From Pseudomonas parafulva (GTDB lineage: Bacteria; Pseudomonadota; Gammaproteobacteria; Pseudomonadales; Pseudomonadaceae), in the NCBI RefSeq assembly GCF_000800255.1, contig NZ_CP009747.1, positions 4,402,001 to 4,466,000 of the forward strand: DNA of 64,000 nucleotides, read 5' to 3'. Of this stretch, positions 35,741 through 45,446 are shown in pieces; position 1 is the stretch's first letter; each line of letters opens with the position of its first letter. Position numbers and translations under genes: made by a program. The notes beneath the pieces were generated by a model. The model had not been told where the DNA came from. It saw nothing but the letters and a program-made list of their open reading frames with translations, and did no database searches.

Positions 35741-38029
35741 ATGAACGATCTGGCCAATTCTGCGATGACCCCCAATTCCCCTCCCGTGCGCATTGATTTC
35801 AATACGCCCGAGCTGCAACGCAAACGCCGTCTGCGCGCGTTGAAGGACCGCCTGACCCGTTGGTACGTGCTGGTGGGCGGGCTCGCCGTGCTGGCCGCCA
35901 TCACCCTGATCTTCTTCTACCTGGCCTACGTGGTGTTGCCGCTGTTCCAGGGCGCCGAGCTGACCCGCAAGCCAGCCTTGCAGCCTGCCTGGCTGCAGCA
36001 GGATGCCGGCAAGCCGCTCGCGCTTGCCCTCGAGGAGCAGAATCTGGTGGGCATGCGGGTGTCCGATAACGGCCAGGCGCTGTTCTTCGATAGCCGTACA
36101 GGTGCCGAGCTCAAGCGCGTCGAGTTGCCGGTCCCGGCCGGCGCCCGCGTCAGTTCGATCGGCAGCGACCAGCCGGGCAGCGCGCTGATGGTACTGGGCC
36201 TGTCGGACGGCCGCGCGCTGGTGTTCCATCACAGCTACAAGATCACCTACCCGGACAACAAGAAGACCATCACCCCCGATATCGACTATCCGTATGGTCA
36301 GGCGCCGATCCTGCTCGACGAGCAGGGTCGCGCGCTGGAGCACGTCACCCTGAACCGCAACGGCGACACCCTGTTGTTGGCCGGTTCGACCGGTGCGCAG
36401 TTGCAGGTGCTGTCGCTGTCGAGCAGCGAGAACATGATGACCGGCGAGGTCACCCAGGAGCAGACCCGCATCGTGCTGCCGCAGATGACCGAGACGGTGA
36501 AGAACCTCTTCATCGACCCTCGTCAGCAGTGGCTGTACGTGATCAACGGGCGGGCCACGGCGGACGTCTTCAGCCTGCGCGACAAGAGCCTGAACGGCCG
36601 CTACACCCTGCTCGACGATGGCAACGCCGCCATCACTGCCAGCGGTCAGCTGGTCGGTGGCATTTCGCTGATCCTCGGCGACTCCAAGGGCGGCCTGAGC
36701 CAGTGGTTCATGGCCCGTGACCCGGATGGCGAGTCGCGCCTGAAGCTGATCCGCAGCTTCCAGCTGGGCAAGGCGCCGATCGTGCAGATCGATGCCGAAG
36801 AGCGGCGCAAGGGCTTCATCGCCCTGGACAGCGACGGCAAGCTCGGCGTGTTCCATAGCACCGCGCACCGCACCTTGCTGGTGGAGCCGGTGGCCGAGGG
36901 CGCCGGGCTGCTGGCGCTGTCGCCGCGGGCCAACCGCATCATGATCGAGCAAGGGGGCAAACTGCTGCCGCTGAGCCTGCGCAACCCGCACCCGGAGGTC
37001 TCCTTCAGCGCGCTGTGGGGCAAGGTGTGGTACGAGAACTACGACGCGCCGAAATACGTCTGGCAGTCCACGGCTTCCAACACCGACTTTGAGCCCAAGC
37101 TGAGCCTGTCGCCGCTGACCTTCGGCACGCTCAAGGCGGCGTTCTACGCGATGATCCTGGCCGCGCCGCTGGCCATCGCCGCTGCCATCTACACCGCCTA
37201 CTTCATGGCGCCGGGCATGCGCCGCAAGGTCAAGCCGGTGATCGAGCTGATGGAGGCGATGCCGACGGTGATTCTCGGCTTCTTCGCCGGCCTGTTCCTG
37301 GCCCCGTATCTGGAAGGCCATCTGCCGGGCGTATTCAGCCTGTTGCTGATCCTGCCCATCGGCATCCTGGTCACCGGCTTCGCCTGGAGTCGCCTGCCCG
37401 AATCGATCCGCCTGCGTGTGCCGGACGGCTGGGAGGCGGCGATTCTGATCCCGGTGATCCTGGCGATCGGCTGGCTCGCACTGCACCTGAGCCCGGCGGT
37501 GGAAAGCGCCTTCTTCGGCGGCGACATGCGCCTGTGGATCCGCGAAGAGCTCAAGCTCAACTACGACCAGCGCAACGCCCTGGTGGTGGGGATCGCCATG
37601 GGCTTCGCCGTCATCCCCAACATCTATTCCATTGCCGAGGACGCTGTGTTCAGCGTGCCGCGCAGCCTCACCCTGGGCTCGCTGGCCCTGGGCGCGACAC
37701 CTTGGCAAACGCTGACCCGCGTGGTCATCCTGACCGCCAGCCCCGGCATTTTCTCGGCGCTGATGATCGGCATGGGCCGGGCAGTGGGCGAGACCATGAT
37801 CGTGCTGATGGCCACCGGCAACACCCCGGTGATGGAGCTGAACCTGTTCGACGGCATGCGCACCCTGGCCGCCAACGTGGCGGTGGAAATGCCCGAATCG
37901 GAAGTCGGTGGCAGCCACTACCGTGTGCTGTTCCTCGCCGCCCTCGTGCTGCTGCTGTTCACGTTCGTGATGAACACCTTGGCCGAGCTGATTCGCCAGC
38001 GTCTGCGCAAGAAATACTCGTCGCTTTGA
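35741..38029 (+). CDS. pstC: Phosphate ABC transporter permease PstC, long form
   Basis: Inner-membrane permease subunit of the Pst transporter. At 762 residues it is more than twice the E. coli PstC length. After the first membrane helix (VLVGGLAVLAAITLIFFYLAYVVLP, about 30-60) there is a large periplasmic domain of roughly 370 residues with repeated beta-rich segments, then a normal permease core from about residue 455 (TFGTLKAAFYAMILAAPLAIAAA) to the end, with the EAA-type loop RSLTLGSLALGATPWQTLTRV. The ATG at 35741 is preferred over GTG two codons before. Long PstC and PstA are usual in Pseudomonas. Confidence 0.93.
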   Translation: MNDLANSAMTPNSPPVRIDFNTPELQRKRRLRALKDRLTRWYVLVGGLAVLAAITLIFFYLAYVVLPLFQGAELTRKPALQPAWLQQDAGKPLALALEEQNLVGMRVSDNGQALFFDSRTGAELKRVELPVPAGARVSSIGSDQPGSALMVLGLSDGRALVFHHSYKITYPDNKKTITPDIDYPYGQAPILLDEQGRALEHVTLNRNGDTLLLAGSTGAQLQVLSLSSSENMMTGEVTQEQTRIVLPQMTETVKNLFIDPRQQWLYVINGRATADVFSLRDKSLNGRYTLLDDGNAAITASGQLVGGISLILGDSKGGLSQWFMARDPDGESRLKLIRSFQLGKAPIVQIDAEERRKGFIALDSDGKLGVFHSTAHRTLLVEPVAEGAGLLALSPRANRIMIEQGGKLLPLSLRNPHPEVSFSALWGKVWYENYDAPKYVWQSTASNTDFEPKLSLSPLTFGTLKAAFYAMILAAPLAIAAAIYTAYFMAPGMRRKVKPVIELMEAMPTVILGFFAGLFLAPYLEGHLPGVFSLLLILPIGILVTGFAWSRLPESIRLRVPDGWEAAILIPVILAIGWLALHLSPAVESAFFGGDMRLWIREELKLNYDQRNALVVGIAMGFAVIPNIYSIAEDAVFSVPRSLTLGSLALGATPWQTLTRVVILTASPGIFSALMIGMGRAVGETMIVLMATGNTPVMELNLFDGMRTLAANVAVEMPESEVGGSHYRVLFLAALVLLLFTFVMNTLAELIRQRLRKKYSSL

Positions 38030-38046
38030 TAGAAAGGTAGAGATCC

Positions 38047-39717
38047 GTGAAACAGGATTCCCTCAAAGGCTGGTTCAAGAGCGGTGCGCCCGGCGTATGG
38101 ATCAGCGGTGGCGCGGTGGCCATGGCGGTGATCATGACCCTGGGCCTGCTCGCCGTGATCGCCGTGCGCGGCCTGGGCCACTTCTGGCCGGCCGATCTGA
38201 TCCAGGCCACCTACAAGGTGCCCGGGCAGGCCGACGTGGTGATCGTCGGCGAAGTGGTGCAGAAGGAAGAAGTCCCTCGCGTGCGCCTGAAGGATGCCGG
38301 CTTGCCGGTGCCCGAGAATGGCCCAGAGTTCATGACCCGCGAGCTGGTCAAGGTGGGTAACCGCGACCTCAACGGCAGCGACTTCACCTGGCTGGTCGGC
38401 GACTGGCTGGTGGACCAACGCCGGCCGGCCGACCTGATGGCCCTGGAGCGCCGCGAGTGGGGCAACTTCTATGGCTACCTGGTGAGCGTCAAGGAGCAGG
38501 GCCGTGTGGTCGCTTCCGGCCCCAGCGCCTGGAACGAACTGCAGGCACGACTCAAGCGCGCCGACGCGCTCAACGACCAGCTTGTCAGCCTGGAAAAAAA
38601 GGACATCGGGTCGATCAACCATGGACTGGAACGCCTGCGCCTGCACAGCCGCAAGCTGGAATTGCAGGGCAAGCTGGACGCGGCAGCCCAGGCCGATATC
38701 GAGGCCGAGCGCGCCGAGCTGACCAGTCGTTACAAGACCATCGAAGAGCGCCTGACCGAGCTGCACCAAGCCTTCGCCCGTGACAGCCTGGTGGCTCGCG
38801 ACGGCAGCGGCCGACAGGTCGAGATCAACTTGAGCAAGGTGGTGCATGCCATCCAGCCCAACAACATGTCGACCCTGGCCAAGCTGGGTGCTTATTTCAG
38901 CAAGGTCTGGGAATTCCTCAGCGACGACCCGCGCGAGGCCAACACCGAAGGGGGGATCTTCCCGGCCATCTTCGGCACGGTGATGATGACCTTGATCATG
39001 GCGGTGATCGTCACGCCATTTGGCGTGCTGGCGGCCGTTTACTTGCGCGAGTATGCCCGCCAGGGGCCGGTCACTCGCCTGATCCGTATCGCCGTGAACA
39101 ACCTGGCAGGGGTGCCGGCGATCGTCTATGGCGTGTTCGGCCTGGGCTTCTTCGTCTACGTGCTCGGTGGCTCCATCGACCGCCTGTTCTTTCCCGAATC
39201 GCTGCCGGCGCCGACCCTGGGCACGCCGGGCCTGCTGTGGGCCTCGCTGACGCTGGCGCTGCTGGCCGTGCCGGTGGTGATCGTCGCCACCGAAGAGGGG
39301 CTGGCGCGCATTCCACGTACCGTGCGCGAAGGTTCGTTGGCACTCGGTGCGACCAAGGCCGAGACCTTGTGGAAGATCGTGCTGCCGATGGCCAGCCCGG
39401 CGATGATGACCGGCATGATCCTCGCCGTGGCCCGCGCCGCTGGCGAAGTGGCGCCGCTGATGCTGGTGGGTGTGGTGAAGCTGGCGCCGTCGCTGCCGGT
39501 GGATGGCAACTACCCTTACCTGCACCTGGACCAGAAGATCATGCACCTGGGCTTCCATATCTACGATGTCGGCTTCCAGAGCCCCAACGTCGAGGCCGCG
39601 CGGCCGCTGGTGTACGCCACCGCCCTGTTGCTGGTGCTGGTCATCGCGACCCTCAACCTGTCGGCGGTATGGATCCGCAACCACCTGCGCGAGAAATACA
39701 AGGCACTCGACAGCTGA
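38047..39717 (+). CDS. pstA: Phosphate ABC transporter permease PstA, long form
   Basis: Second permease subunit of Pst. 556 residues, versus about 300 in E. coli. Starts at a GTG (38047), 17 bases after pstC, with GAAAGGTAGAG as ribosome site. Helix 1 (GAVAMAVIMTLGLLAVIAVRGL) is followed by an extended periplasmic and coiled-coil section (about 60-290, with EWNEL..AQADIEAERAEL segments), then the permease core from about 300 (FGTVMMTLIMAVIVTPFGVL) with the EAA loop REGSLALGATKAETLWKIVLP. The matched extensions in PstC and PstA suggest they contact each other in the periplasm. Confidence 0.92.
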   Translation: MKQDSLKGWFKSGAPGVWISGGAVAMAVIMTLGLLAVIAVRGLGHFWPADLIQATYKVPGQADVVIVGEVVQKEEVPRVRLKDAGLPVPENGPEFMTRELVKVGNRDLNGSDFTWLVGDWLVDQRRPADLMALERREWGNFYGYLVSVKEQGRVVASGPSAWNELQARLKRADALNDQLVSLEKKDIGSINHGLERLRLHSRKLELQGKLDAAAQADIEAERAELTSRYKTIEERLTELHQAFARDSLVARDGSGRQVEINLSKVVHAIQPNNMSTLAKLGAYFSKVWEFLSDDPREANTEGGIFPAIFGTVMMTLIMAVIVTPFGVLAAVYLREYARQGPVTRLIRIAVNNLAGVPAIVYGVFGLGFFVYVLGGSIDRLFFPESLPAPTLGTPGLLWASLTLALLAVPVVIVATEEGLARIPRTVREGSLALGATKAETLWKIVLPMASPAMMTGMILAVARAAGEVAPLMLVGVVKLAPSLPVDGNYPYLHLDQKIMHLGFHIYDVGFQSPNVEAARPLVYATALLLVLVIATLNLSAVWIRNHLREKYKALDS

Positions 39718-39720
39718 TCC

Positions 39721-39790
39721 CGCCCGCAAGCGGCAAGCCGATTCGACGCAGGCCCCTATTTGCAGCGTGCAGCTCAGAGCTCGCCGCTAA
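39721..39790. repeat. Degenerate dispersed-repeat fragment before pstB
   Basis: CGCAAGCGGCAAGCCGATTC, then GCAGCGTGCAGCTCAGAGCT, then CGCCGCTAAAA before the ribosome site. It shares GCGGCAAGC and GCCGCTAAAA with the repeat before pycB (15617-15702). Confidence 0.45.
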
Positions 39791-39807
39791 AAAACCGGAG
39801 TACGACC

Positions 39808-40641
39808 ATGCAACACGATACTCATAACCACGGCATCGACATGTCGGCGCTGGGGCGCAACAAGCAGAGCCTGCGCCTGGCCGAAGAAACCGTGGCCATC
39901 GAAGTGCCGGGTCTGTCGCTGTTCTACGGTGACAAACAGGCGCTGTTCGATGTGCAGATGAACATTCCCAAGCAGCGTGTCACTGCCTTCATCGGCCCGT
40001 CCGGTTGCGGCAAGTCGACCCTGCTGCGCACCTTCAACCGCATGAACGACCTGGTGGACGGTTGCCGCGTCGAAGGCGCCATCAACCTCTACGGCCACAA
40101 CATCTACCGCAAGGGCGAGGACGTGGCCGAACTTCGTCGCCGGGTGGGCATGGTGTTCCAGAAGCCCAACCCGTTCCCCAAGACCATCTACGAGAACGTG
40201 GTCTACGGCCTGCGCATCCAAGGCATCAACAAGAAACGCGTGCTGGACGAAGCGGTGGAGTGGGCGCTCAGGGGCGCGGCGCTGTGGGATGAGGTCAAGG
40301 ACCGCCTGCACGAGTCGGCGCTGGGCCTGTCCGGTGGTCAGCAGCAGCGTCTGGTGATCGCCCGGACCATCGCCGTGGAGCCGGAAGTGCTGTTGCTCGA
40401 CGAACCCTGCTCGGCGCTGGACCCGATCTCCACGCTGAAGGTCGAGGAGCTGATCTACGAGCTCAAGTCCAAGTACACCATCGTCATCGTCACCCACAAC
40501 ATGCAGCAGGCCGCACGGGTTTCGGACTACACCGCGTTCATGTACATGGGCAAGCTGATCGAATTCGGTGACACCGATACGCTGTTCACCAACCCGGCCA
40601 AGAAGCAGACCGAAGACTACATTACCGGCCGCTATGGCTAA
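39808..40641 (+). CDS. pstB: Phosphate ABC transporter ATPase PstB
   Basis: Energises phosphate import. 277 residues. Walker [13 protein letters not shown] signature LSGGQQQRL, Walker [14 protein letters not shown] and the H-loop [17 protein letters not shown] are all present. The N-terminal 30 residues ([20 protein letters not shown]) are an extension typical of Pseudomonas. The ATG at 39808 has CGGAG upstream, and the longer frame start at 39760 falls in repeat-like DNA. Gap to phoU is 122 bp and contains more repeat-like sequence. Confidence 0.96.
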   Translation: MQHDTHNHGIDMSALGRNKQSLRLAEETVAIEVPGLSLFYGDKQALFDVQMNIPKQRVTAFIGPSGCGKSTLLRTFNRMNDLVDGCRVEGAINLYGHNIYRKGEDVAELRRRVGMVFQKPNPFPKTIYENVVYGLRIQGINKKRVLDEAVEWALRGAALWDEVKDRLHESALGLSGGQQQRLVIARTIAVEPEVLLLDEPCSALDPISTLKVEELIYELKSKYTIVIVTHNMQQAARVSDYTAFMYMGKLIEFGDTDTLFTNPAKKQTEDYITGRYG

Positions 40642-40740
40642 GCGCCCTTGGGCGCAGCTGCACGCTTTGAGCTGCAAGCCACCAGTCAAGGCAGCTAGCG
40701 CGGTGTCAGGGAACCACAGGAACTACTTGAAGCTTGCAGC
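40642..40740. repeat. Repeat-like sequence between pstB and phoU
   Basis: Contains GCTTTGAGCTGCAAGCCACC and TTGAAGCTTGCAGCCAGC, of the same AGCTTGCAGC family as the gaps before pycB and pstB. No gene, and no strong promoter seen, so phoU is probably read through from pst. Confidence 0.4.
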
Positions 40741-40763
40741 CAGCAACTTCGCGGAGCGAACGC

Positions 40764-41534
40764 ATGATCAACAAAGACAGCCTCACCCATCACATTTCCC
40801 AGCAGTTCAATGCTGAGCTCGAAGAGGTGCGCAGCCATCTGCTGGCGATGGGCGGCCTGGTCGAGAAGCAGGTCAACGACGCCGTGACTGCGCTGATCGA
40901 AGCCGATTCGGGGCTTGCCCAGCAGGTGCGTGAGGTCGATGAACAGATCAACCAGATGGAGCGCAACATCGACGAAGAGTGCGTGCGCATCCTCGCCCGG
41001 CGTCAGCCGGCGGCGTCCGACCTGCGTCTGATCATCAGCATCTCCAAGTCGGTGATCGACCTGGAACGCATCGGCGACGAGTCGACCAAGATCGCCCGAC
41101 GCGCTATTCAATTGTGCGAAGAAGGCGAGTCGCCGCGTGGCTACGTGGAGGTGCGGCACATTGGCGATCAGGTGCGCAACATGGTGCGTGACGCGCTGGA
41201 CGCCTTCGCTCGCTTCGACGCCGACCTGGCGTTGTCGGTGGCGCAGTACGACAAGACCATCGACCGCGAATACAAGACCGCCCTGCGTGAGCTGGTCACC
41301 TACATGATGGAAGATCCACGCTCGATCTCGCGGGTTCTCAGCGTGATCTGGGCATTGCGCTCCTTGGAGCGCATCGGCGACCACGCACGCAATATCTCGG
41401 AGTTGGTGATCTACCTGGTGCGCGGTACCGATGTACGCCATATGGGCCTCAAGCGCATGAAAGCTGAGGTTGAAGGCGACCCGCTGGCCGCGCTGGAAAA
41501 GGCTAATGTTCCGGGGCAATCTGACGATAAATAG
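40764..41534 (+). CDS. phoU: Phosphate signalling regulator PhoU
   Basis: Cytosolic two-repeat helical protein that links the Pst transporter to the PhoR kinase and restrains PhoB activation when phosphate is plentiful. 256 residues from the ATG at 40764 (MINKDSLTHHISQQFNAELEE). The two three-helix PhoU repeats carry the metal-binding patterns ERIGDESTKIARRA and ERIGDHARNISELV. Preceded by GCGGAGCG as ribosome site. Last gene of the pst cluster, with a terminator after it. Confidence 0.95.
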   Translation: MINKDSLTHHISQQFNAELEEVRSHLLAMGGLVEKQVNDAVTALIEADSGLAQQVREVDEQINQMERNIDEECVRILARRQPAASDLRLIISISKSVIDLERIGDESTKIARRAIQLCEEGESPRGYVEVRHIGDQVRNMVRDALDAFARFDADLALSVAQYDKTIDREYKTALRELVTYMMEDPRSISRVLSVIWALRSLERIGDHARNISELVIYLVRGTDVRHMGLKRMKAEVEGDPLAALEKANVPGQSDDK

Positions 41535-41552
41535 TATTGCCCCCGTGCATCG

Positions 41553-41577
41553 ACGCCCGGCCCAAGCCGGGCGTTTT
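41553..41577 (+). terminator. Intrinsic terminator after phoU
   Basis: ACGCCCGGC, loop CCAA, GCCGGGCGT, then TTT. Closes the pstCAB-phoU transcript. Confidence 0.85.
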
Positions 41578-41696
41578 CGTTGGTGGCAGATGCTGCAGGT
41601 ACCCGCGAACTGTCTTGAAACGTCCCGGCGTGAACAGTGCTTTGGCAAATTGCCATCATTCGGCGGTAAGCTAGTCGGGATTCAAGAGGAGTATCG

Positions 41697-42605
41697 ATGA
41701 GTAAAGTCAATGTGCTGGTCGTGGACGATGCGCCGTTCATCCGCGATCTGGTAAGAAAGTGCCTGCGCAATGCCTTCCCCGGCATGGTCATCGAAGACGC
41801 GGTCAATGGCCGTAAAGCTATGGCCATGCTGACCAAGGAACGCTTCGACCTGGTCCTGTGCGACTGGGAGATGCCGGAAATGTCCGGCCTCGAACTGCTA
41901 GCCTGGTGCCGCCAGCAGCCTGAGATGAAAGCCATGCAATTCATCATGGTGACCAGCCGTGGCGACAAGGAGAACGTGATCCAGGCCATCCAGGCCGGCG
42001 TCTCCGACTTCGTCGGCAAGCCGTTCACCAATGAGCAACTGCTGACCAAGGTGAAAAAGTCGCTGCAGCGCATCGGCAAGCTCGAAGGACTGATGTCGGC
42101 GGGACCTGCGCGGGTGAATTCGGCATTCGCCAACGATTCGCTGAGCGCCCTCACCGGCGGCAAGCCTGAGGCGGCCAAGGTCGCGGCAGCGCCATCCGCC
42201 GCGGCCAAACCGCTGATCAATGCGCCGGCCCCGCAGAGCGCCGCCGCTGCTGCTGCCGCAGCACCGAGTGGACGTGGCCAGGGCCAGTTGCGCCTGTCCA
42301 GCGGCAACCAGCCCTGTGTGATCAAGGCGCTGAGCCTGAAGGAAGCCCTGCTGGTGGTGCGTCGCAGCGCGGTGCTGCCGCAAGTGCTCGAGGGCGCGGT
42401 GCTCGATCTGGAGCAGGGCGAGAACGCTGAGGTGGCGCGTCTGAACGGCTACCTGCACGCCGTCGCCGCGCTCGAGCCCAAGCCCGAGAGCGACTGGTTG
42501 CAGTTGACGTTCAAGTTCGTCGATCAAGATGCACAGAAGCTCGACTACCTGTCGCGGCTGATCGCTCGCGGCACTGCGCAGAAGCACTTCATTCCCGGCG
42601 CCTGA
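41697..42605 (+). CDS. CheY-like response regulator with a C-terminal PilZ-like domain
   Basis: A 302-residue protein with a receiver domain (residues about 1-125: VNVLVVDDAPFIRDLVRKCL, phospho-acceptor in LVLCDWEMPEMSG, MVTSRGDKENVIQAIQAG and VGKPFT). An Ala-rich linker follows (about 150-190). The C-terminal domain (about 200-300) is beta-rich and ends FKFVDQDAQKLDYLSRLIAR, the pattern of PilZ-type domains, but the RxxxR and DxSxxG cyclic-di-GMP motifs are not clear, so nucleotide binding is uncertain. No kinase gene is adjacent. Probably a motility or surface-sensing output module; inferred only. Confidence 0.78.
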   Translation: MSKVNVLVVDDAPFIRDLVRKCLRNAFPGMVIEDAVNGRKAMAMLTKERFDLVLCDWEMPEMSGLELLAWCRQQPEMKAMQFIMVTSRGDKENVIQAIQAGVSDFVGKPFTNEQLLTKVKKSLQRIGKLEGLMSAGPARVNSAFANDSLSALTGGKPEAAKVAAAPSAAAKPLINAPAPQSAAAAAAAAPSGRGQGQLRLSSGNQPCVIKALSLKEALLVVRRSAVLPQVLEGAVLDLEQGENAEVARLNGYLHAVAALEPKPESDWLQLTFKFVDQDAQKLDYLSRLIARGTAQKHFIPGA

Positions 42606-42654
42606 TCGTCCGGCTGCTCGCGATCGTTTGCCGCTCCCCTACAGGAGCGGTGTT

Positions 42655-43995
42655 TCAGTCCAGTTTGACCACTTTGGACAGCACGATCTTCGGGCCTTTC
42701 ATCTTCTTGATGATGATCCGCAGGCCCTCGACTTCCAGCACTTCCTCTTCCTCAGGCACGCGCTTGAGCGATTCGTAGACCAATCCGGCAAGGGTCTCGG
42801 CCTCGATATGATCGAGGTCGACGCCCAGCAGGCGTTCGACCTTGAACAGCGGCGTGTCGCCACGCACCAGCAGCTTGCCCGGTTGGTAGGCGAGGATGCC
42901 GCGCTCGGCCTTGCGGTGTTCGTCCTGGATATCGCCGACCAGCACTTCCAGCACGTCTTCCATGGTCAGGTAGCCGATCACCTTGCCATCGGCTTCCTCG
43001 ACCAGCACGAAGTGCGCGCCGCCCTTGCGGAACTGCTCCAGCAACTGCGACAGCGGCATGTGCCGTGAGACGCGTTCCAGAGGGCGTGCCAGCTCTTCCA
43101 GGTCGATGCGCTCAGGCAGGTGGTCGAGCTCGGCCAACTCCAGCAGCAGGTCCTTGATGTGCAGCAGCCCGGTGAACTCCTCGCGCTCGGCGTCGTACAC
43201 CGGGTAGCGGCTGAACTTGTGGCGTCGCAGCATCGCCAGGATGGTCTTGAGCGGCGCCTTGGCGTCGATTACCACCATGTCTTCGCGCGAGTTGGCCCAG
43301 TCGACCACCTCCAGTTCGCCCATTTCCACCGCCGAAGCGAGCACGCGCATGCCTTGGTCGCTCGGATCCTGGCCACGGCTGGAGTGCAGGATCAGCTTCA
43401 GTTCCTCGCGGCTGTAGTGGTGCTCGTGGTGCGGCCCGGGCTCGCCCTGGCCGGCGATGCGCAAGATGGTGTTGGCGCTGGCATTGAGCAGGTAGATGGC
43501 CGGGTACATCAGCCAGTAGAACAGGTACAGCGGTACCGCCGTCCACAGCGACAGCAGTTCGGGCTTGCGGATCGCCCAGGACTTGGGCGCCAGCTCGCCG
43601 ACCACGATGTGCAGGTAGGAGATGACGAAGAAGGCGATGAAGAACGACACGCCCTTGATCAGCTCCGGGCTGTCGACGCCCAGGTAGGCCAGCAGCGGTT
43701 CGAGCAGGTGGGCGAACGCCGGCTCACCGACCCAGCCCAGGCCCAGGGAGGCCAGGGTGATACCCAGCTGGCAGGCCGACAGGTAGGCATCGAGTTGATT
43801 GTGCACCTTGCGCAGGATGCTGCCGCGCCAGCCGTGCAGTTCGGCGATGGACTCGACGCGGGTCGCGCGCAGCTTGACCATGGCGAACTCGGCGGCAACG
43901 AAGAAGCCGTTGAGCACAACCAGGAACAGGGCAAAAAGGATCATGCCGAAATCGGCGAACAGTGACGCGAGGTTGAAACCAGGGGAAGGGTCCAT
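42655..43995 (-). CDS. CNNM/CorC-family membrane protein with tandem CBS domains
   Basis: A 446-residue inner-membrane protein of the HlyC/CorC (CNNM) family. An N-terminal DUF21/CNNM domain with three or four helices (about 10-190, LNGFFVAAEFAMVKLRATRV and SACQLGITLASLGLGWVGEPA) is followed by two CBS domains (about 225-345, MVVIDAKAPLKTILAMLRRH and VGYLTMEDVLEVLVGDI-type) and a CorC_HlyC domain at the C-terminus. Such proteins are linked to Mg2+/Co2+ efflux and are often miscalled haemolysins. The start ATG at 43995 (MDPSPGFN) is chosen over the longer frame, which begins inside the phoR terminator region. Confidence 0.85.
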   Translation of the reverse strand: MDPSPGFNLASLFADFGMILFALFLVVLNGFFVAAEFAMVKLRATRVESIAELHGWRGSILRKVHNQLDAYLSACQLGITLASLGLGWVGEPAFAHLLEPLLAYLGVDSPELIKGVSFFIAFFVISYLHIVVGELAPKSWAIRKPELLSLWTAVPLYLFYWLMYPAIYLLNASANTILRIAGQGEPGPHHEHHYSREELKLILHSSRGQDPSDQGMRVLASAVEMGELEVVDWANSREDMVVIDAKAPLKTILAMLRRHKFSRYPVYDAEREEFTGLLHIKDLLLELAELDHLPERIDLEELARPLERVSRHMPLSQLLEQFRKGGAHFVLVEEADGKVIGYLTMEDVLEVLVGDIQDEHRKAERGILAYQPGKLLVRGDTPLFKVERLLGVDLDHIEAETLAGLVYESLKRVPEEEEVLEVEGLRIIIKKMKGPKIVLSKVVKLD

Positions 43996-44033
43996 GATGG
44001 AGTTTTTACGGGGTCCGTCTTCGATAGGGGGAG

Positions 44034-44060
44034 AAAAAAAGTGCCAGCTCAAGCTGGCAC
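44034..44060 (-). terminator. Intrinsic terminator after phoR
   Basis: On the minus strand GTGCCAGCT, TG loop, AGCTGGCAC, then seven T. Begins 62 bases after the phoR stop and ends the phoBR transcript. Confidence 0.9.
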
Positions 44061-44122
44061 AGGGGATCCAATGTAGCGGCTGGTGCCGCAAAAGCAAAGG
44101 GGACTGATGTCATTGCCAAGCG

Positions 44123-45430
44123 TCAGCGGCTGGCGCCGACTAATTGTGCCGGGGCGAAGTGACAGGTGAAGGTGCTGCCGTGACCGGGCACGCTGCTGAT
44201 CTCCAGCTTGCCGCGATGGCGCATCAGCACGTGCTTGACGATCGCCAGGCCCAGGCCGGTGCCACCGGTATTGGACGCGCGGCTGGAGTCGACGCGGTAG
44301 AAGCGTTCGGTCAGGCGTGGCAGGTGCTTGGCGTCGATGCCCACGCCAGAGTCCTGCACGCTCAAGTGCGCACCTTGCTCGTCGGCCCACCAGCGAATAC
44401 GGATGTTGCCGTCTTCCCCGGTGTACTTCACGGCGTTGAACACCAGGTTGGAGAAGGCGCTGCGCAGCTCCGATTCGCTGCCCTTCAGGCGCACGCCGGG
44501 CGCCGCCTCCAAGGTGATGTGCTGACGCTTGGGGCCTGACAGCGCCTGGGCGTCGCCCTTGATCGACTGCAGCAGCGTGTCCACGGCCACCGGCTGGTTG
44601 TCGGAGGGGTAGTCGGTGGCTTCGAGCTTGGCCAGCAGCAGCAGGTCGTTGAGCAACGTCTGCATGCGCGAGCCTTGCTGGCTCATCTGTTGCAGGGCGC
44701 GGGCCCAGCGCGGATTCACATCCTCGACGTTGTCCAGCAGGGTCTCCAGGTAGCCGGTGATCACGGTCAGGGGGGTACGTAGCTCGTGGGAAACGTTGGC
44801 GACGAAATCCTTGCGCATCTGTTCGAGCAGATGGATACGGGTGACGTCGCGCACCAGCATCAGGTGCTCGTTGTTGCCATAGCGGGTGATGTTCAGTTGC
44901 ACGCGCAGACGGTCGTTGATGGGCGAGGGGATTTCCAGGGGTTCGACGTAGTTTTCCGCTTCGAAGTATTCCTTGAAGCGTGGATGGCGGACCAGATTGG
45001 TCACCGGTTGTCCGCCGTCCTGAGGGGTCTTGAAGCCGAGCAGGGTCTCGGCGGCGCGGTTCCACCACTCCAGGTTGCCGTCGCTGTCGAGCATGATCAC
45101 CGCATCGCGCAGGGCTGCGGTGGACTCCTGCACCCGGTCGATCACCGCTTGCAGGCGGCCGCGCACGCGCTGATCGCGGCGTTGCAGGTGATAGATGCTG
45201 TCGAACACTTCGCCCCACAGCCCGTAGCCGTCGGGCGGTGCCTCGTCGGGCTGATGGTTGCGCAGCCAGTCGTGCAGGCGCAGCAATTGCTTGAGGGTCC
45301 AGCCCAGGTACAGCGCCAGGCCTATGGCCAGGCTCCAGCCGTACTCGCCGCTGGCCAGGCCACCGACCAGGCAGACGGTGATCAGCAACAGCAGATGACG
45401 AATCAGGGTCGCATGCCAGTTCTGGTTCAA
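44123..45430 (-). CDS. phoR: Phosphate regulon sensor kinase PhoR
   Basis: Inner-membrane histidine kinase that phosphorylates PhoB under phosphate starvation. 435 residues: one or two N-terminal membrane helices (about 10-50), a PAS region (about 100-190, IMLDSDGNLEWWNRAAETLL), HisKA with phosphorylated His215 (VSHELRTPLTVITGYLETL) and HATPase_c with N-box FSNLVFNAVKYT, DSGVGID and GTGLGLAIVKHV. The small periplasmic part fits PhoR, which reads the Pst/PhoU state rather than binding phosphate outside. Located 105 bp after phoB; the gap holds the second copy of the dispersed repeat. Confidence 0.95.
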   Translation of the reverse strand: MNQNWHATLIRHLLLLITVCLVGGLASGEYGWSLAIGLALYLGWTLKQLLRLHDWLRNHQPDEAPPDGYGLWGEVFDSIYHLQRRDQRVRGRLQAVIDRVQESTAALRDAVIMLDSDGNLEWWNRAAETLLGFKTPQDGGQPVTNLVRHPRFKEYFEAENYVEPLEIPSPINDRLRVQLNITRYGNNEHLMLVRDVTRIHLLEQMRKDFVANVSHELRTPLTVITGYLETLLDNVEDVNPRWARALQQMSQQGSRMQTLLNDLLLLAKLEATDYPSDNQPVAVDTLLQSIKGDAQALSGPKRQHITLEAAPGVRLKGSESELRSAFSNLVFNAVKYTGEDGNIRIRWWADEQGAHLSVQDSGVGIDAKHLPRLTERFYRVDSSRASNTGGTGLGLAIVKHVLMRHRGKLEISSVPGHGSTFTCHFAPAQLVGASR

Positions 45431-45446
45431 TTAGGGGATCCTTCGG

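Noticed and set aside
35693..39729. Two very long minus-strand frames opposite pstC and pstA
   Set aside because: Low-complexity Q/H/R-rich translations, no domains; the permease genes are certain on the plus strand.
43020..44000. 'Haemolysin' label for the CNNM/CorC protein
   Set aside because: Family name is historical; the DUF21-CBS-CorC layout points to ion transport or membrane homeostasis.
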